Below, piece after piece: positions 36,360 to 44,996 of a DNA stretch of 64,000 bases (within the stretch, counting starts at the first letter, position 1; each line of letters begins with the position of its first letter). This stretch comes from Martelella lutilitoris. GTDB taxonomy: Bacteria > Pseudomonadota > Alphaproteobacteria > Rhizobiales > Rhizobiaceae. The position numbers and the translations under genes are program-made. The notes below the pieces were generated by a model that searched no databases, was not told the origin of the DNA, and saw only the letters and a list, made by a program, of their open reading frames with translations. Where the stretch lies: the NCBI RefSeq assembly GCF_016598595.1, contig NZ_CP066786.1, positions 2,999,501 to 3,063,500 of the forward strand, given 5' to 3'.

Positions 36360-37160
36360 ATGATTGCGAATATTCTTTCGATCGCCGGCTCCGATCCCTC
36401 GGGCGGCGCCGGCATCCAGGCCGATCTCAAGACGTTTTCGGCGCGGGGGACCTACGGCATGGCGGCGATGACGGCGCTGACGGCGCAGAATACGCAGGGC
36501 GTGACCGGCGTGCACGAGGTGCCGTCCGCCTTCGTCGCCGAGCAGATCGCGGCGATCTTTGACGACATCTCCGTCAGCGCCATCAAGATCGGCATGATCG
36601 CCAACGCCAATATCGCCATCACCATTGCCGACAGCCTGCGCCACCACGTCGAGGTGCCGGTCGTGCTCGACCCGGTGATGGTGGCCAAGGGCGGACACCG
36701 GCTTCTGCCGGAGGACGCGGTGGAGGCGCTGAAGGAGCATCTCCTGCCGCTGGCCGCCGTCCTGACGCCGAACCTGCCGGAGGCCGCGGCCCTGCTTGAC
36801 GAAGACGTCGCGACCAATCGTGAAGCGATGATCGCCCAGGGCAATACGCTGCGCGGGCTCGGCGCCCAGGCCGTTCTGATGAAGGGCGGCCATCTGGAGG
36901 GCGAGGATTGCCCCGACCTGCTGATGACCGCCGAAGGCCATCGATGGCTGGAAGGCACACGGATCGACACGGAAAACACCCACGGAACGGGCTGCACGCT
37001 GTCGAGCGCCATTGCCGCCGAAATCGGCAAGGGAACCGCGCTTGCCGAGGCCGTCGTCATCGCCAAGGACTATGTCGCCGGCGCGATCGCGGCATCGGAT
37101 AGGTTGTCGGTCGGCTCCGGCCACGGCCCCACCCATCACTTCCATGCCCTTTGGCCGTGA
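36360..37160 (+). CDS. thiD: Hydroxymethylpyrimidine/phosphomethylpyrimidine kinase
   Basis: Bifunctional kinase (266 residues) that phosphorylates HMP and HMP phosphate in thiamine biosynthesis and salvage. The N-terminal LSIAGSDPSGGAGIQADLKT, the DPVMVAKGGHRLL segment and the anion-hole motif HGTGCTLSSAIAAEI are typical. The ATG at 36360 follows GGGAAGG; the longer frame adds an Arg-rich head. With thiM it forms a salvage pair under the TPP riboswitch; no thiE is present here. Confidence 0.94.
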   Translation: MIANILSIAGSDPSGGAGIQADLKTFSARGTYGMAAMTALTAQNTQGVTGVHEVPSAFVAEQIAAIFDDISVSAIKIGMIANANIAITIADSLRHHVEVPVVLDPVMVAKGGHRLLPEDAVEALKEHLLPLAAVLTPNLPEAAALLDEDVATNREAMIAQGNTLRGLGAQAVLMKGGHLEGEDCPDLLMTAEGHRWLEGTRIDTENTHGTGCTLSSAIAAEIGKGTALAEAVVIAKDYVAGAIAASDRLSVGSGHGPTHHFHALWP

Positions 37161-37283
37161 TTTCAACAAATAGTGATGCCTAACCTTCGTGCGCAGGGCG
37201 AATTGATCTTTCGCGGCCGCTTACCCCACTGGCATCCCGTCGGCGGCTGGATATACTGCTGGCGAGAAGAGAAGGAGGTCTCG

Positions 37284-37727
37284 ATGAAGAAAAACTATCT
37301 GATCGCCGGCGCCGTGGCGCTCTGTCTGGGCGCGGGTTCGGTTATGGCACAGGACGCCCCGCAAATGCTCCGCCAGGATGACATGAAGGCCATCGGCCAG
37401 GCCATGGGCCAGCTCGGCGCCATCGCCAAGGGCCAGAAGGATTACGATCCAGTCGTCGTGGAAGGCGCGCTGTCATCGATCGCCGACCATGCCAAGGACT
37501 TCCCGACGCATTTCCCGGCCGATTCCAAGACCGGGAACGACACGGAAGCAAGCCCGGCGATCTGGGAGAACATGGACGACTTCACCGCCCGCGCCGACAA
37601 GCTCGCCGCCGATGCAACCGCGCTTCTTGCCGACCTTCCCGCCGATCAGGCCGCCGTCGGCAAGGCAATGCAGACGCTCGGCGCCAATTGCGGCTCTTGT
37701 CACGAGATCTATCGAGTCAAGAACTGA
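37284..37727 (+). CDS. Cytochrome c556 / cytochrome c' family protein
   Basis: Periplasmic haem protein of 147 residues. A signal peptide (KKNYLIAGAVALCLGAGSVMAQ, cut near residue 22) precedes a four-helix bundle, and the single haem site is CGSCH near the C-terminus (C136, C139, H140). A near-ideal ribosome binding site (GAAGGAGGT) precedes the ATG at 37284. The gene ends 50 bases before another cytochrome c gene with which it is probably cotranscribed. Electron donor and acceptor are unknown. Confidence 0.88.
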   Translation: MKKNYLIAGAVALCLGAGSVMAQDAPQMLRQDDMKAIGQAMGQLGAIAKGQKDYDPVVVEGALSSIADHAKDFPTHFPADSKTGNDTEASPAIWENMDDFTARADKLAADATALLADLPADQAAVGKAMQTLGANCGSCHEIYRVKN

Positions 37728-37777
37728 CCCTGCTGCCCTGAGCCGGGGATGAAAACGGGTATTCAAGGAGCCGAAGC

Positions 37778-38686
37778 GTGAATCCACGCATCACGATCGG
37801 AGTGCTGGTTATCGCCGCGCTGTTCATGGGCGCGGCGTTCATCGTAGCGCTCACGCCGCCCAGGCTTGACCCCGAAGCGCTCAGAAGCGCCGCGGTCGCC
37901 GATACGCAAAACGGTGAGAAGATCTTCTGGGCGAGCGGCTGCGCCGGCTGCCATGCTGCCCCCGGCGCCGAAGGCGACCAGAGGCTGGTACTATCCGGCG
38001 GCCTGCCGATCGAGAGCGATTTCGGCACGTTTCACGCGCCGAACATCTCGCCGGACGAAGGCTATGGCATCGGCGACTGGACCTTTTACGAATTCGCCAA
38101 TGCGCTGAAGAAGGGCATCGGGCGCCATGGCGAGAACCTTTACCCCGCCCTGCCCTACACATCCTATGTGCGCATGACCAACCAGGATGTGCGCGACCTG
38201 CACGGCTACATCATGACGCTGCCGAAGAGCAGCGAGCCAAGCAAGCCGCACGAGATTGCCTTCCCGTTCAACATCCGCCTGGCGCTCTCCTTCTGGAAGC
38301 GGCTCTATTTCTCAGATCAGCCGCGCGTCACGCTTGCCGACGCCGCTCCGGAGGTCATGCGCGGACAATATCTGGTGGAAGGCCCGGGCCATTGCGGCGA
38401 ATGCCACACGCCGCGCAATGCGCTTGGCGGCCTGAAATACAGCGACTGGCTTGCCGGCGGGCCCAATCCGGACGGCGAAGGCATGATCCCCGACATCACG
38501 CCGGGTTCCAAGGCCATCGGCGACTGGACGGCGGGTCAGATCGCCGACTATCTCGAGACAGGGTTCACGCCCGATTACGATACGGTCGGCGGCTCCATGG
38601 TCGAGGTGCAGCAGAATGTCTCGCACCTCACGCGCGCCGACCTCGAGGCGATCGGCGCCTATCTGAAGGCCGTGCCGGCAAAGTGA
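37778..38686 (+). CDS. Membrane-anchored dihaem cytochrome c
   Basis: Protein of 302 residues with an N-terminal hydrophobic helix (residues 5-26) and two c-type haem sites, CAGCH at 55-59 and CGECH at 206-210. It resembles the cytochrome subunits of membrane alcohol and aldehyde dehydrogenases, including NISPD and GIGRHGENLYPALPYTSYVR. No dehydrogenase gene is nearby, so it is an orphan carrier or works with the c556 protein encoded before it. It starts with GTG after AAGGAG. Confidence 0.88.
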   Translation: MNPRITIGVLVIAALFMGAAFIVALTPPRLDPEALRSAAVADTQNGEKIFWASGCAGCHAAPGAEGDQRLVLSGGLPIESDFGTFHAPNISPDEGYGIGDWTFYEFANALKKGIGRHGENLYPALPYTSYVRMTNQDVRDLHGYIMTLPKSSEPSKPHEIAFPFNIRLALSFWKRLYFSDQPRVTLADAAPEVMRGQYLVEGPGHCGECHTPRNALGGLKYSDWLAGGPNPDGEGMIPDITPGSKAIGDWTAGQIADYLETGFTPDYDTVGGSMVEVQQNVSHLTRADLEAIGAYLKAVPAK

Positions 38687-38698
38687 GGCCGGCCGGTT

Positions 38699-39190
38699 TC
38701 AGGCGAGCGACTGCAGATAGCGCATGCCCGTCACCGGCCGGGCGACAAACTCCATCTGCTGGTAGAACTGATGCGCCTTGGTGTTGCCCGTGGCGGCGCT
38801 GACGGAGAGATAGGCGCAACCCGCCGCCCTGGCGAAGTCGCGCGCGCGGGCAATCAGATGCTGGCCGACGCCGTGGCTGCGATGACCGTCGCGCACAAAG
38901 AGATGGTGCAGGTCCATGCCGCGCATGCCCTGCTGGGCGCGGTAGAGCGGGGTCAGAAGCGCATAACCCAAAAGCTGGGAACCGCCGTCGGCGACGAGCG
39001 CCGTTACCCAGGGCGCCGGCCCGAACAGGTCGCGCTTCAGCCCTTCGGCGCTCGCCTCCACGACGTCGCCGTGAAAGGTGGCGAGAAGCCCGATCATTTC
39101 GAGCAATTGGGGAATATCGATCTCGACCGCTTTCCTGATGGTCATCAGTGCGGGTCGTTCCAGCGAGATTTCGTCTTGGTCTTCGGTCAT
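38699..39190 (-). CDS. GNAT-family N-acetyltransferase
   Basis: Acyl-CoA-dependent acetyltransferase of 163 residues. The acetyl-CoA loop lies in LFVRDGHRSHGVGQHLIARA and the fold ends in LSVSAATGNTKAHQFYQQMEF. The start at 39190 follows an AGGGAC; the ATG at 39145 (MTIRKAVE) would give a shorter version starting exactly at the domain and is also possible. Substrate unknown. It is convergent with the cytochrome operon. Confidence 0.82.
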   Translation of the reverse strand: MTEDQDEISLERPALMTIRKAVEIDIPQLLEMIGLLATFHGDVVEASAEGLKRDLFGPAPWVTALVADGGSQLLGYALLTPLYRAQQGMRGMDLHHLFVRDGHRSHGVGQHLIARARDFARAAGCAYLSVSAATGNTKAHQFYQQMEFVARPVTGMRYLQSLA

Positions 39191-39266
39191 TGTCGTCCCT
39201 GGCCTTCGTTTTGAGTACCGCCGGGGACTTTGCTTCAACACCTTAGCCGCCCCCTGGCGGCCGGTG

Positions 39267-39383
39267 ATGAACATGATCAATCGCGGCCGCTCCTATCGGA
39301 ACAGCCAAAAATACGTGTGGTTGTGGGTCACGGTCTTGATCATGGAATTTCAGATGCGCCGAAACGGCAGACTTGTCAATTGA
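39267..39383 (+). other. Short open frame of doubtful coding status
   Basis: A 38-codon frame in the gap between the GNAT and MerR genes would encode a peptide with NRGRSYRNSQKYVWLWVTVL. It has no recognisable ribosome binding site and no homologue that I know. The segment is AT-richer than its surroundings and could be a remnant. I list it only to account for the gap. Confidence 0.2.
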
Positions 39384-39387
39384 AAAA

Positions 39388-39804
39388 TCACGCATGCTCC
39401 TCCGCGCACAGGCCGTGGTGGGCGAGCGAACGGATGACATAGCATTCGCCGACAGCGTCGGCGTCGCAGTGACCGGCGATCCGCGCCAGTTCCGTCTCCA
39501 GCCGTTTCAGCCGCGCGATCTTCTCACGCACGAGGGCGAGGTGGTCGCGGGCAATCGCATCGGCACGATCACACGGTGTTTCGGGATGGGCCGACAGCTC
39601 CAGCAATTCGCGGATCGCATCAAGCGAGATGCCAAGGTCGCGGGCATGACGGATGAAGGCGAGCCGGCCCTCCTCCTCCCGTCCGTAGCGGCGCTGATTG
39701 CCCTCGGACCGTTCCGCCGGCGCAATCAGCCCGCTCTGCTCGTAATAGCGGATGGTCGGCACCTTGACGCCGGTGCGTCGGGAAAGCTCACCGATGGAAA
39801 ACAT
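39388..39804 (-). CDS. MerR-family heavy-metal-responsive regulator
   Basis: Dimeric activator of 138 residues. The winged helix is MFSIGELSRRTGVKVPTIRYYEQSGL with the QRRYG wing, then the long dimer helix. Cysteines at about 78 (TPCDRADAI), 113 (GHCDADAVGEC, two cysteines) and one near the C-terminus (HHGLCAEEH) resemble the metal sites of ZntR, CadR and PbrR. It is divergent from a cation efflux gene whose promoter has the stretched 19-bp spacer used by MerR proteins. Confidence 0.9.
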   Translation of the reverse strand: MFSIGELSRRTGVKVPTIRYYEQSGLIAPAERSEGNQRRYGREEEGRLAFIRHARDLGISLDAIRELLELSAHPETPCDRADAIARDHLALVREKIARLKRLETELARIAGHCDADAVGECYVIRSLAHHGLCAEEHA

Positions 39805-39819
39805 GCTTCAGAAAACCTC

Positions 39820-39850
39820 TTGAACCTATAGTCGCTGGAGCAATTATGGT
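39820..39850 (+). promoter_or_regulatory. MerR-type promoter with 19-bp spacer
   Basis: TTGAAC (39820-39825) and TATGGT (39845-39850) are separated by 19 bases, the unusual spacing that MerR activators correct by twisting DNA. The spacer contains an imperfect dyad around CTATAG-TCG-CTGGAG. The promoter fixes transcription start near 39857, which makes the ATG at 39846 unusable as a translation start. Confidence 0.7.
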
Positions 39851-39884
39851 GACCGGCATCGACAATTACAACGGGTCGCGGACA

Positions 39885-40580
39885 ATGAGCGCATGCTGCG
39901 GACAAGCCACTTTCGACGGCATGTCGGAAGCCTACAAGAAAAGACTGAAGATCGTCATCCTTCTCAACGCGGCGATGTTCATCGTGGAAATGGCGGCGGG
40001 CCAGGCGGCGCGGTCGCAGGCCCTCCAGGCAGACGCGCTCGATTTTCTCGCCGACGCGCTGACTTACGGCGTCTCCATGGCGGTGATCGGCGCCTCTTTG
40101 AGGACTCGGTCCGTGGCCGCCGCCTTCAAGGGCGCGAGCCTGTTGCTGATGGGTCTCTTTGTGTTCGGGTCGACCGTATGGCGGTTTTTCGCCGCCGGCG
40201 TGCCGGAAGCGCCGGTGATGGGCGTGATCGGACTGATGGCGCTTGCCGCCAACCTCGCCACGGTGCTGCTGCTCGTCAGCTACAAGGATGGCGACGCCAA
40301 TGTCCGCTCCGTCTGGCTGTGCTCGCGCAATGACGCGATCGGCAATGTGGCGGTTATGATCGCAGCGCTCGGCGTCTGGGGCTCGAACACGGCCTGGCCG
40401 GACCTTGCCGTCGCCCTCGTCATGGCAAGCCTTTTCCTCACCTCGGCTTTCCAGATCCTGGCCCAGTCATGGCGGGAGTTCCGCTCGGGGGAAGCGGAGG
40501 CGGGCGCGCTTGCCGAAAACGCATGCCGCGAAAAAGCCTGCTGCGACAGTCGAGACGATAGCGAAAGCCGGCCCGCCTGA
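39885..40580 (+). CDS. Short cation diffusion facilitator-like metal transporter
   Basis: Membrane protein of 231 residues with six predicted helices. CDF-type metal sites appear in QADALDFLADALTYG (helix 2) and NDAIGN (helix 5). It lacks the cytoplasmic C-terminal domain of full-length CDF proteins, but has cysteine-rich ends (SACCGQ at the start, CREKACCD at the finish) that could bind metal. The start at 39885 is chosen because the ATG at 39846 lies in the -10 box. Regulation is by the divergent MerR protein; the metal may be Zn, Cd, Pb or similar. Confidence 0.85.
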   Translation: MSACCGQATFDGMSEAYKKRLKIVILLNAAMFIVEMAAGQAARSQALQADALDFLADALTYGVSMAVIGASLRTRSVAAAFKGASLLLMGLFVFGSTVWRFFAAGVPEAPVMGVIGLMALAANLATVLLLVSYKDGDANVRSVWLCSRNDAIGNVAVMIAALGVWGSNTAWPDLAVALVMASLFLTSAFQILAQSWREFRSGEAEAGALAENACREKACCDSRDDSESRPA

Positions 40581-40589
40581 AACAAAAAT

Positions 40590-40611
40590 GCCCGGAAGCG
40601 CGCGTCCGGGC
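40590..40611. terminator. Bidirectional terminator between convergent genes
   Basis: GCCCGGA / TCCGGGC stem with an eight-base loop. Read on the minus strand it is followed by ATTTTTGTTTC and ends the aminotransferase transcript; on the plus strand it follows the metal transporter stop by nine bases. Confidence 0.8.
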
Positions 40612-40636
40612 TTCCTGACGATCCGCCGGGCGCGGC

Positions 40637-41512
40637 CTATTTGCAGTTGGCCCGGGCCCAGTCCATGTAAAGCGCCATCGCCTTCTTCGCCATCGGGCCG
40701 AGATCATAGTCACGGTCGTCAAGCCTGGTGACGGGAACCACCTTGTTGTAATTGCCGGTCATGAACAGCTCGTCGGCTTCCATGAAGTCCTTCACCGTCA
40801 GCGTACGCTCCTCGGCGGCGATGCCGTTTTCGCGGAAGAGCTTGAGGATACGGCGGCGGGTGATGCCGGCGAGAAAGCAGCCATTGTCGGCCGGCGTCAT
40901 CGGGATTCCGTCCTTGACGAGGAAGATGTTGGCGGAGGCCGTTTCGGCGACATTGCCGTTCATGTCGCAGGCAAGCGCATTGTCGAAACCGCGGGTCCGC
41001 GCTTCCAGCATCATCCGGCCGGAATTCGGGTAGAGGCTGCCGGCCTTGGCATGGGTCATCGCCACTTCCGGCGAAGGCCGGCGGAAGGGCGACAGCGTGA
41101 GACGCACCGGCACGGTGGAGCGCATCGGCGTTTCGAAAAGGCAGAGCGCGAACCGCGTGGAGGCCGGATCGGGCGGCACGAGGCCGGCAAGGCCGTGCTC
41201 GGCCCAGTACATCGGCTTGATGTAGACGGCCTCCGCCCCCTTGAAGCGCTTCAGGCCCTCCCACACCAGCGCCTCGATTTCTTCCGGCGTATGGGTCGGC
41301 TCAAGGCCGAGCGCCCGCGCCGAGCGGTTGATGCGCTTGCAGTGCTCGTCGAGATCGGGCGCCATGCCCTCGAAGAAGCGCGCCCCGTCGAACACGGTCG
41401 AGGCAAGCCACATCGCATGCGAGGTCGGGCCGATCAGCGGCGGATTGCCGGGAAGCCATTCGCCATCCACATGGGTCCAGGTTTCCGATGACGGGGAAGT
41501 ATCGACTGCCAT
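40637..41512 (-). CDS. Class IV aminotransferase (branched-chain aminotransferase-like)
   Basis: PLP enzyme of 291 residues. The PLP lysine is K156 in MTHAKAGSLYPN, with the GFDNALACDMNGNVAET and phosphate-binding SANIFLVKDG stretches following. The group includes branched-chain amino acid and D-amino acid transaminases; this subtype is widespread in rhizobia and usually called IlvE-like, but its amino donor cannot be fixed from sequence. The start at 41512 has AAGGAG; a longer frame was rejected. Confidence 0.87.
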   Translation of the reverse strand: MAVDTSPSSETWTHVDGEWLPGNPPLIGPTSHAMWLASTVFDGARFFEGMAPDLDEHCKRINRSARALGLEPTHTPEEIEALVWEGLKRFKGAEAVYIKPMYWAEHGLAGLVPPDPASTRFALCLFETPMRSTVPVRLTLSPFRRPSPEVAMTHAKAGSLYPNSGRMMLEARTRGFDNALACDMNGNVAETASANIFLVKDGIPMTPADNGCFLAGITRRRILKLFRENGIAAEERTLTVKDFMEADELFMTGNYNKVVPVTRLDDRDYDLGPMAKKAMALYMDWARANCK

Positions 41513-41749
41513 TTCATTCTCCTTGCAACGCCGCCGGCCTTCGCTATGCGCCTCGCAAGGTCGGTCGCTGGGAAAGGGGCCGGTGCGGCAGCGTGCGCCG
41601 GAAGGCGGGCGGCGGAAATTCAATGCAGCCAATCAAGACTTCGCCCGGCAGAAGGTCAAGCGGAAAATCCCCGGGTCCGCCCTTTCCCGGAAAACGGAAT
41701 CCGCTACGCTTCCCGCGCCTGTTGATCTTCGCCACCGCGGCATAAAAAA

Positions 41750-41770
41750 GCCGGCGGACAAACCGCCGGC
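41750..41770 (-). terminator. Terminator of ohr
   Basis: GCCGGCGG / CCGCCGGC stem with a five-base loop; on the minus strand it is followed by a run of T, 27 bases beyond the ohr stop. The remaining 237 bases upstream of the aminotransferase gene (41513-41749) hold no gene that I can support. Confidence 0.88.
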
Positions 41771-41797
41771 CTCGAAAATTCCCGATCGTCGCGGCCG

Positions 41798-42226
41798 TTA
41801 TTCGGCGAGAGAAACCGGAACCTCGTAGTTCACCCGGAGCGCATGGCTGTAGGGGCAAACGATATGGGCCTGATGGACGAGGTTTTCCGCGGTCTCGCGA
41901 TCGAGGCCCGGAATGGAGATGGTGAGTTCCGCGGTAATGCCGAAACCTTCGCCATCGTCGCGCGGGCCGACGCCGACGGTCGCCGATACGGTCGTTTCCT
42001 TGGGAAGCTTGACCTTCTTCTTGGCGGCGACATTGTGAAGCGCGGAGTTGAAGCAGGCGGCATAGCCGGCGGCGAAAAGCTGCTCGGGATTGGCTCCTTC
42101 GCCGCCCGGTCCGCCCATTTCCTTCGGCAGGGCGAGATTGACTTCGAATGCGCCGTCTTCGGTGCGGGCCGTGCCTTCGCGGCCGCCGGTTGAAATGGCC
42201 TTGGTGGTGTAAAGCGTCTTGATCAT
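41798..42226 (-). CDS. ohr: Organic hydroperoxide resistance protein (Ohr, OsmC family)
   Basis: Thiol peroxidase of 142 residues reducing organic and lipid hydroperoxides. The two redox cysteines are C58 in GYAACFNSAL and C124 in IVCPYSHAL, and the active-site arginine lies in GGREGTAR. The start at 42226 has AAGGAG; a longer frame reads across the operator. It is divergent from its own repressor gene, the usual arrangement for this pair, with the palindrome in between. Confidence 0.94.
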   Translation of the reverse strand: MIKTLYTTKAISTGGREGTARTEDGAFEVNLALPKEMGGPGGEGANPEQLFAAGYAACFNSALHNVAAKKKVKLPKETTVSATVGVGPRDDGEGFGITAELTISIPGLDRETAENLVHQAHIVCPYSHALRVNYEVPVSLAE

Positions 42227-42341
42227 GGCATTGCTCCTTGTTGAGGCGGAAACCGCCTTCCTCGAGAAAACTTCCATTTCTTCTACGACGCGGCGGAGCC
42301 AGATCGGTTCCGTTCCGTATCGCATGGATTTTAAATAGCGC

Positions 42342-42361
42342 ACAATTAAATTGTTTACAAT
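42342..42361. promoter_or_regulatory. OhrR operator (overlapping palindromes)
   Basis: ACAATT-A-AATTGT (42342-42354) is a perfect dyad, overlapped by ATTGT-TT-ACAAT (42350-42361). The A+T-rich ACAATT core is that of known OhrR sites. It lies between ohr and ohrR and can repress both. Confidence 0.8.
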
Positions 42362-42401
42362 ATTATTTTGCGATTTTTATCATCTCTCCTATATTGCGCA
42401 C

Positions 42402-42851
42402 ATGACCCATGATGACGCCCGCCAGCCCCGGCTTGATGACCAGCTCTGTTTTGCCGTCTATGCCACCGAGCACGCTTTCGCGCGCGCCTACAAGCCGCTC
42501 CTGTCGAAGCTCGGCCTGACCTATCCGCAATATCTGGTGATGATGGTCCTTTGGGAACACCGCACGCTGTCGGTCAACGCCATCGGCGCGCGGCTGGGGC
42601 TCGACAGCGGCACGCTGTCCCCGCTTCTGAAGCGGCTGGAAACGGCAGGCCTGATCGCCAGGCGCCGGGCGGCCGACGACGAGCGCCGGGTCGAAATCAC
42701 GCTGACGCCGAAAGGCCTGGCGATGCGCGAAGATGCCGAGGCCGTCGGCCGGTCAATCGCTCAGAAAACGGGCTGCACGGCGGAAGAGGCCCGCGCGCTG
42801 CACGCCCGGCTGAACGCGCTGCGGCAGCATCTCCTGGAGAGCGAGGAATAG
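42402..42851 (+). CDS. ohrR: MarR-family peroxide-sensing repressor OhrR
   Basis: Repressor of 149 residues. The reactive cysteine is C16 in DDQLCFAVY, the OhrR hallmark, and the winged helix covers about residues 40-110 (LSVNAIGARLGLDSGTLSPLLKRLE, then the wing RRAADDERRVEITL). Oxidation by organic peroxide releases it from DNA. The start at 42402 excludes an upstream AT-rich region with the operator. Further cysteine C123 (KTGCTAEE) could be the resolving one. Confidence 0.93.
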   Translation: MTHDDARQPRLDDQLCFAVYATEHAFARAYKPLLSKLGLTYPQYLVMMVLWEHRTLSVNAIGARLGLDSGTLSPLLKRLETAGLIARRRAADDERRVEITLTPKGLAMREDAEAVGRSIAQKTGCTAEEARALHARLNALRQHLLESEE

Positions 42852-42897
42852 CGCATCGGCCCGAAAATCGGGTTCGATTTTCGGAAAGCACGATGCG
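42852..42897. repeat. Nested hairpin repeat (rhizobial intergenic element)
   Basis: Inner arms CCGAAAATCG and CGATTTTCGG (42861-42870 and 42875-42884) with a GGTT loop lie inside outer arms GCATCG/CGATGC. The CGATTTTCGGAAAGCACGATGC segment looks like a family of short repeats common in rhizobial intergenic DNA. It sits just after ohrR and may work as a terminator. Confidence 0.6.
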
Positions 42898-42928
42898 TAG
42901 ATTCAATAGGTTAGAGCGTCCTTTCGCC

Positions 42929-43927
42929 TCAGGGCAGAACGGCGCGCACCCTGCCAACTTCCGTGCCGTTCCAGTTCTTCAGCCCGGGATCGGCCATCTG
43001 CCGCAGGCGCTCAGAGAGCGCCGCGTCATCGGCGAGTTGCCTTGCGAGAACGGCGGCCACCATGGCCTCGGCGGCGCGTGTCGTCCCGTCCTCGCATTTG
43101 AGCGCAATGCCGAGCCCCTTTTCCGGCAGCGCCGCGCAGAAAACGCCTTCCGCGCCGGTCTTGGCAAAGATGCGGCCGGGCGCCATTTCCATCAGCGCCG
43201 TGCAGGCCCGGCCCGTGCCGGCGACATAATAGGGCTCGGCCATCGCCGCATCGATGATGCGCCGCGCGGCGCGGGCGCGGATGGGCGAAAGCCCCTCGCC
43301 CGTCGCCATGCGGGCAAAGCCCCGCGCAAGCGATTTCAGCGGCACCGCATAGGTGGGGATATTGCAGCCGTCGACGCCGCACACATCCGCGCCGACGAAG
43401 GCGCCGGTCACATCCGCCATCGCTGCGCGGATCTGCGCCTGCAGCGGATGGTCGTAACCGGTATAGCCTTTCGGATCGATACCCTGGTGGCAGCAGGCGC
43501 AGACGAAGCCGGCATGCTTGCCGGAGCAATTGTTGCAAAGCGCATCCGGCGTCTCCCGCGTACGGGCCTGGTGGATGAGGACCGGCTGCTGGAACGACCA
43601 GTGCGCCCCGCATTCCAGATCCTCGACGCCGCGTCCCGCTTTGGCGAGCATCTCGGCCGCAAGGGCCGCATGGGCATCTTCGCCCGAATGGGATGAGGCC
43701 GAAAGCGCGAGCTCGCGATTGCCGAAACCATAGGCGTCCGCCGCCCCGCTCTCGACAAGCGGCAGCGCCTGGATCGCCTTGCAGGCCGAGCGGGGAAACA
43801 CCGCCGCGTCGATATCGCCGGCGGCATAGACGACGCCGCCCGCGGCATCGGTGACCGCGATCATGCCGCGATGACGGCTTTCGACGAGCGCGCCGCGCGT
43901 CACCTCAACCAGAACAGGATTGACCAT
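42929..43927 (-). CDS. L-asparaginase, Rhizobium etli type
   Basis: Amidohydrolase of 332 residues unrelated to the usual bacterial asparaginases; it belongs to the R. etli inducible type (ReAV-like). The SxxK pair is S47 and K50 (FPRSACKAIQ), the ASSHSGE loop is at 78-83, and the metal-binding cysteines are C131 and C134 in CNNCSGKHAG, with another CGVDGC near 185. It releases ammonia from asparagine. It is followed by a quinone reductase gene transcribed in the same direction, 30 bases upstream of it, so the two may be cotranscribed. Confidence 0.87.
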   Translation of the reverse strand: MVNPVLVEVTRGALVESRHRGMIAVTDAAGGVVYAAGDIDAAVFPRSACKAIQALPLVESGAADAYGFGNRELALSASSHSGEDAHAALAAEMLAKAGRGVEDLECGAHWSFQQPVLIHQARTRETPDALCNNCSGKHAGFVCACCHQGIDPKGYTGYDHPLQAQIRAAMADVTGAFVGADVCGVDGCNIPTYAVPLKSLARGFARMATGEGLSPIRARAARRIIDAAMAEPYYVAGTGRACTALMEMAPGRIFAKTGAEGVFCAALPEKGLGIALKCEDGTTRAAEAMVAAVLARQLADDAALSERLRQMADPGLKNWNGTEVGRVRAVLP

Positions 43928-43957
43928 CAGCCCGAACCTCTCCCGCTACCCATGACC

Positions 43958-44959
43958 TCAGTCGAATGCCAGTACGATCTTGCCGATATGATCGCCCGCC
44001 TCCATGCGTCGGTGCGCTTCTGCCGCTTCCTCGAAGGCGAAGACGCGGTCGATCAGCGGCTTGACGCGGCCCTCGGCGACGAGCGGCCAGACCTTCTCCG
44101 CAAGATCGTCGCGCACGGCCTTCTTTTCTGCATCTGTGCGCGGACGCATGGTCGAGCCGGTGACCTTCAGCCGCTTGACCATGATCGGCGCCAGATTGAC
44201 GTCTTCGGCCTTCGACCCGCTGAGGAAGGCGATCATCGACAGGCAGCCATCCCTGGCGAGCGCGGAAAGATTGCGCTGGAAATAGGCGGCGCCGACCATG
44301 TCGAGAATGATGTCGACCCCGCGTCCCTCCGTCGCCGCCTTCACGGCCTCGACGAAGTCCCGTTCGCGATAGTTGATCGCGACCGTTGCGCCGAGCGCCA
44401 CGCAGGCATCGCATTTCTCCGCCGTGCCGGCTGTCGTGAACACGCGCGCGCCAAACGCTTTCGCAAGCTGGATGGCCGTCGTTCCGATGCCGCTCGAACC
44501 GCCGTGGATGAGAACATCCTGCCCGGCCTTGAGTCCCGCCATCTGGAAGAGATTGGCCCATACGGTGAAGAAGGTTTCCGGGATCGCGGCGGCGGAAACG
44601 TCATCCATGCCGTCGGGAACCGGCAGGACCTGGCCGGCCGGAAGCAGGCAATACTCCGCATACCCCCCGCCATTGGCGAGCCCGCAAACGCGCGCGCCGA
44701 TCTCGACCCCCTCGACCTCTTCGCCCATGGCGACGACAGTGCCGGCCACTTCCAGCCCCAGGACGGGACTTGCGCCGGGCGGCGGCGGATAGCTGCCCTG
44801 CCGCTGGGCGACGTCCGGACGGTTGACGCCGGCGGCCGACACCTTGACGAGAACATCGTTCGGCCCCGGCTTGGGGCGCGGTCCCGTTGCCACCGACATG
44901 ACCTCCGGGCCGCCAAAGCCGCTGATCGTGATGTAGCGCATCGAACCGTCTGAAGACAT
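43958..44959 (-). CDS. NAD(P)H quinone oxidoreductase, PIG3/zinc-independent MDR family
   Basis: Medium-chain dehydrogenase/reductase of 333 residues without the zinc ligands of alcohol dehydrogenases. The N-terminal GroES-like domain contains [19 protein letters not shown], and the Rossmann domain has [21 protein letters not shown]. It probably reduces quinones or enones with NADPH. The start at 44959 follows a GGGAAGAGA. It is translated ahead of the asparaginase gene on the same strand. Confidence 0.87.
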   Translation of the reverse strand: MSSDGSMRYITISGFGGPEVMSVATGPRPKPGPNDVLVKVSAAGVNRPDVAQRQGSYPPPPGASPVLGLEVAGTVVAMGEEVEGVEIGARVCGLANGGGYAEYCLLPAGQVLPVPDGMDDVSAAAIPETFFTVWANLFQMAGLKAGQDVLIHGGSSGIGTTAIQLAKAFGARVFTTAGTAEKCDACVALGATVAINYRERDFVEAVKAATEGRGVDIILDMVGAAYFQRNLSALARDGCLSMIAFLSGSKAEDVNLAPIMVKRLKVTGSTMRPRTDAEKKAVRDDLAEKVWPLVAEGRVKPLIDRVFAFEEAAEAHRRMEAGDHIGKIVLAFD

Positions 44960-44996
44960 TGCTCTCTTCCCTCGGGTGCTTGAACTCAACAAACCA

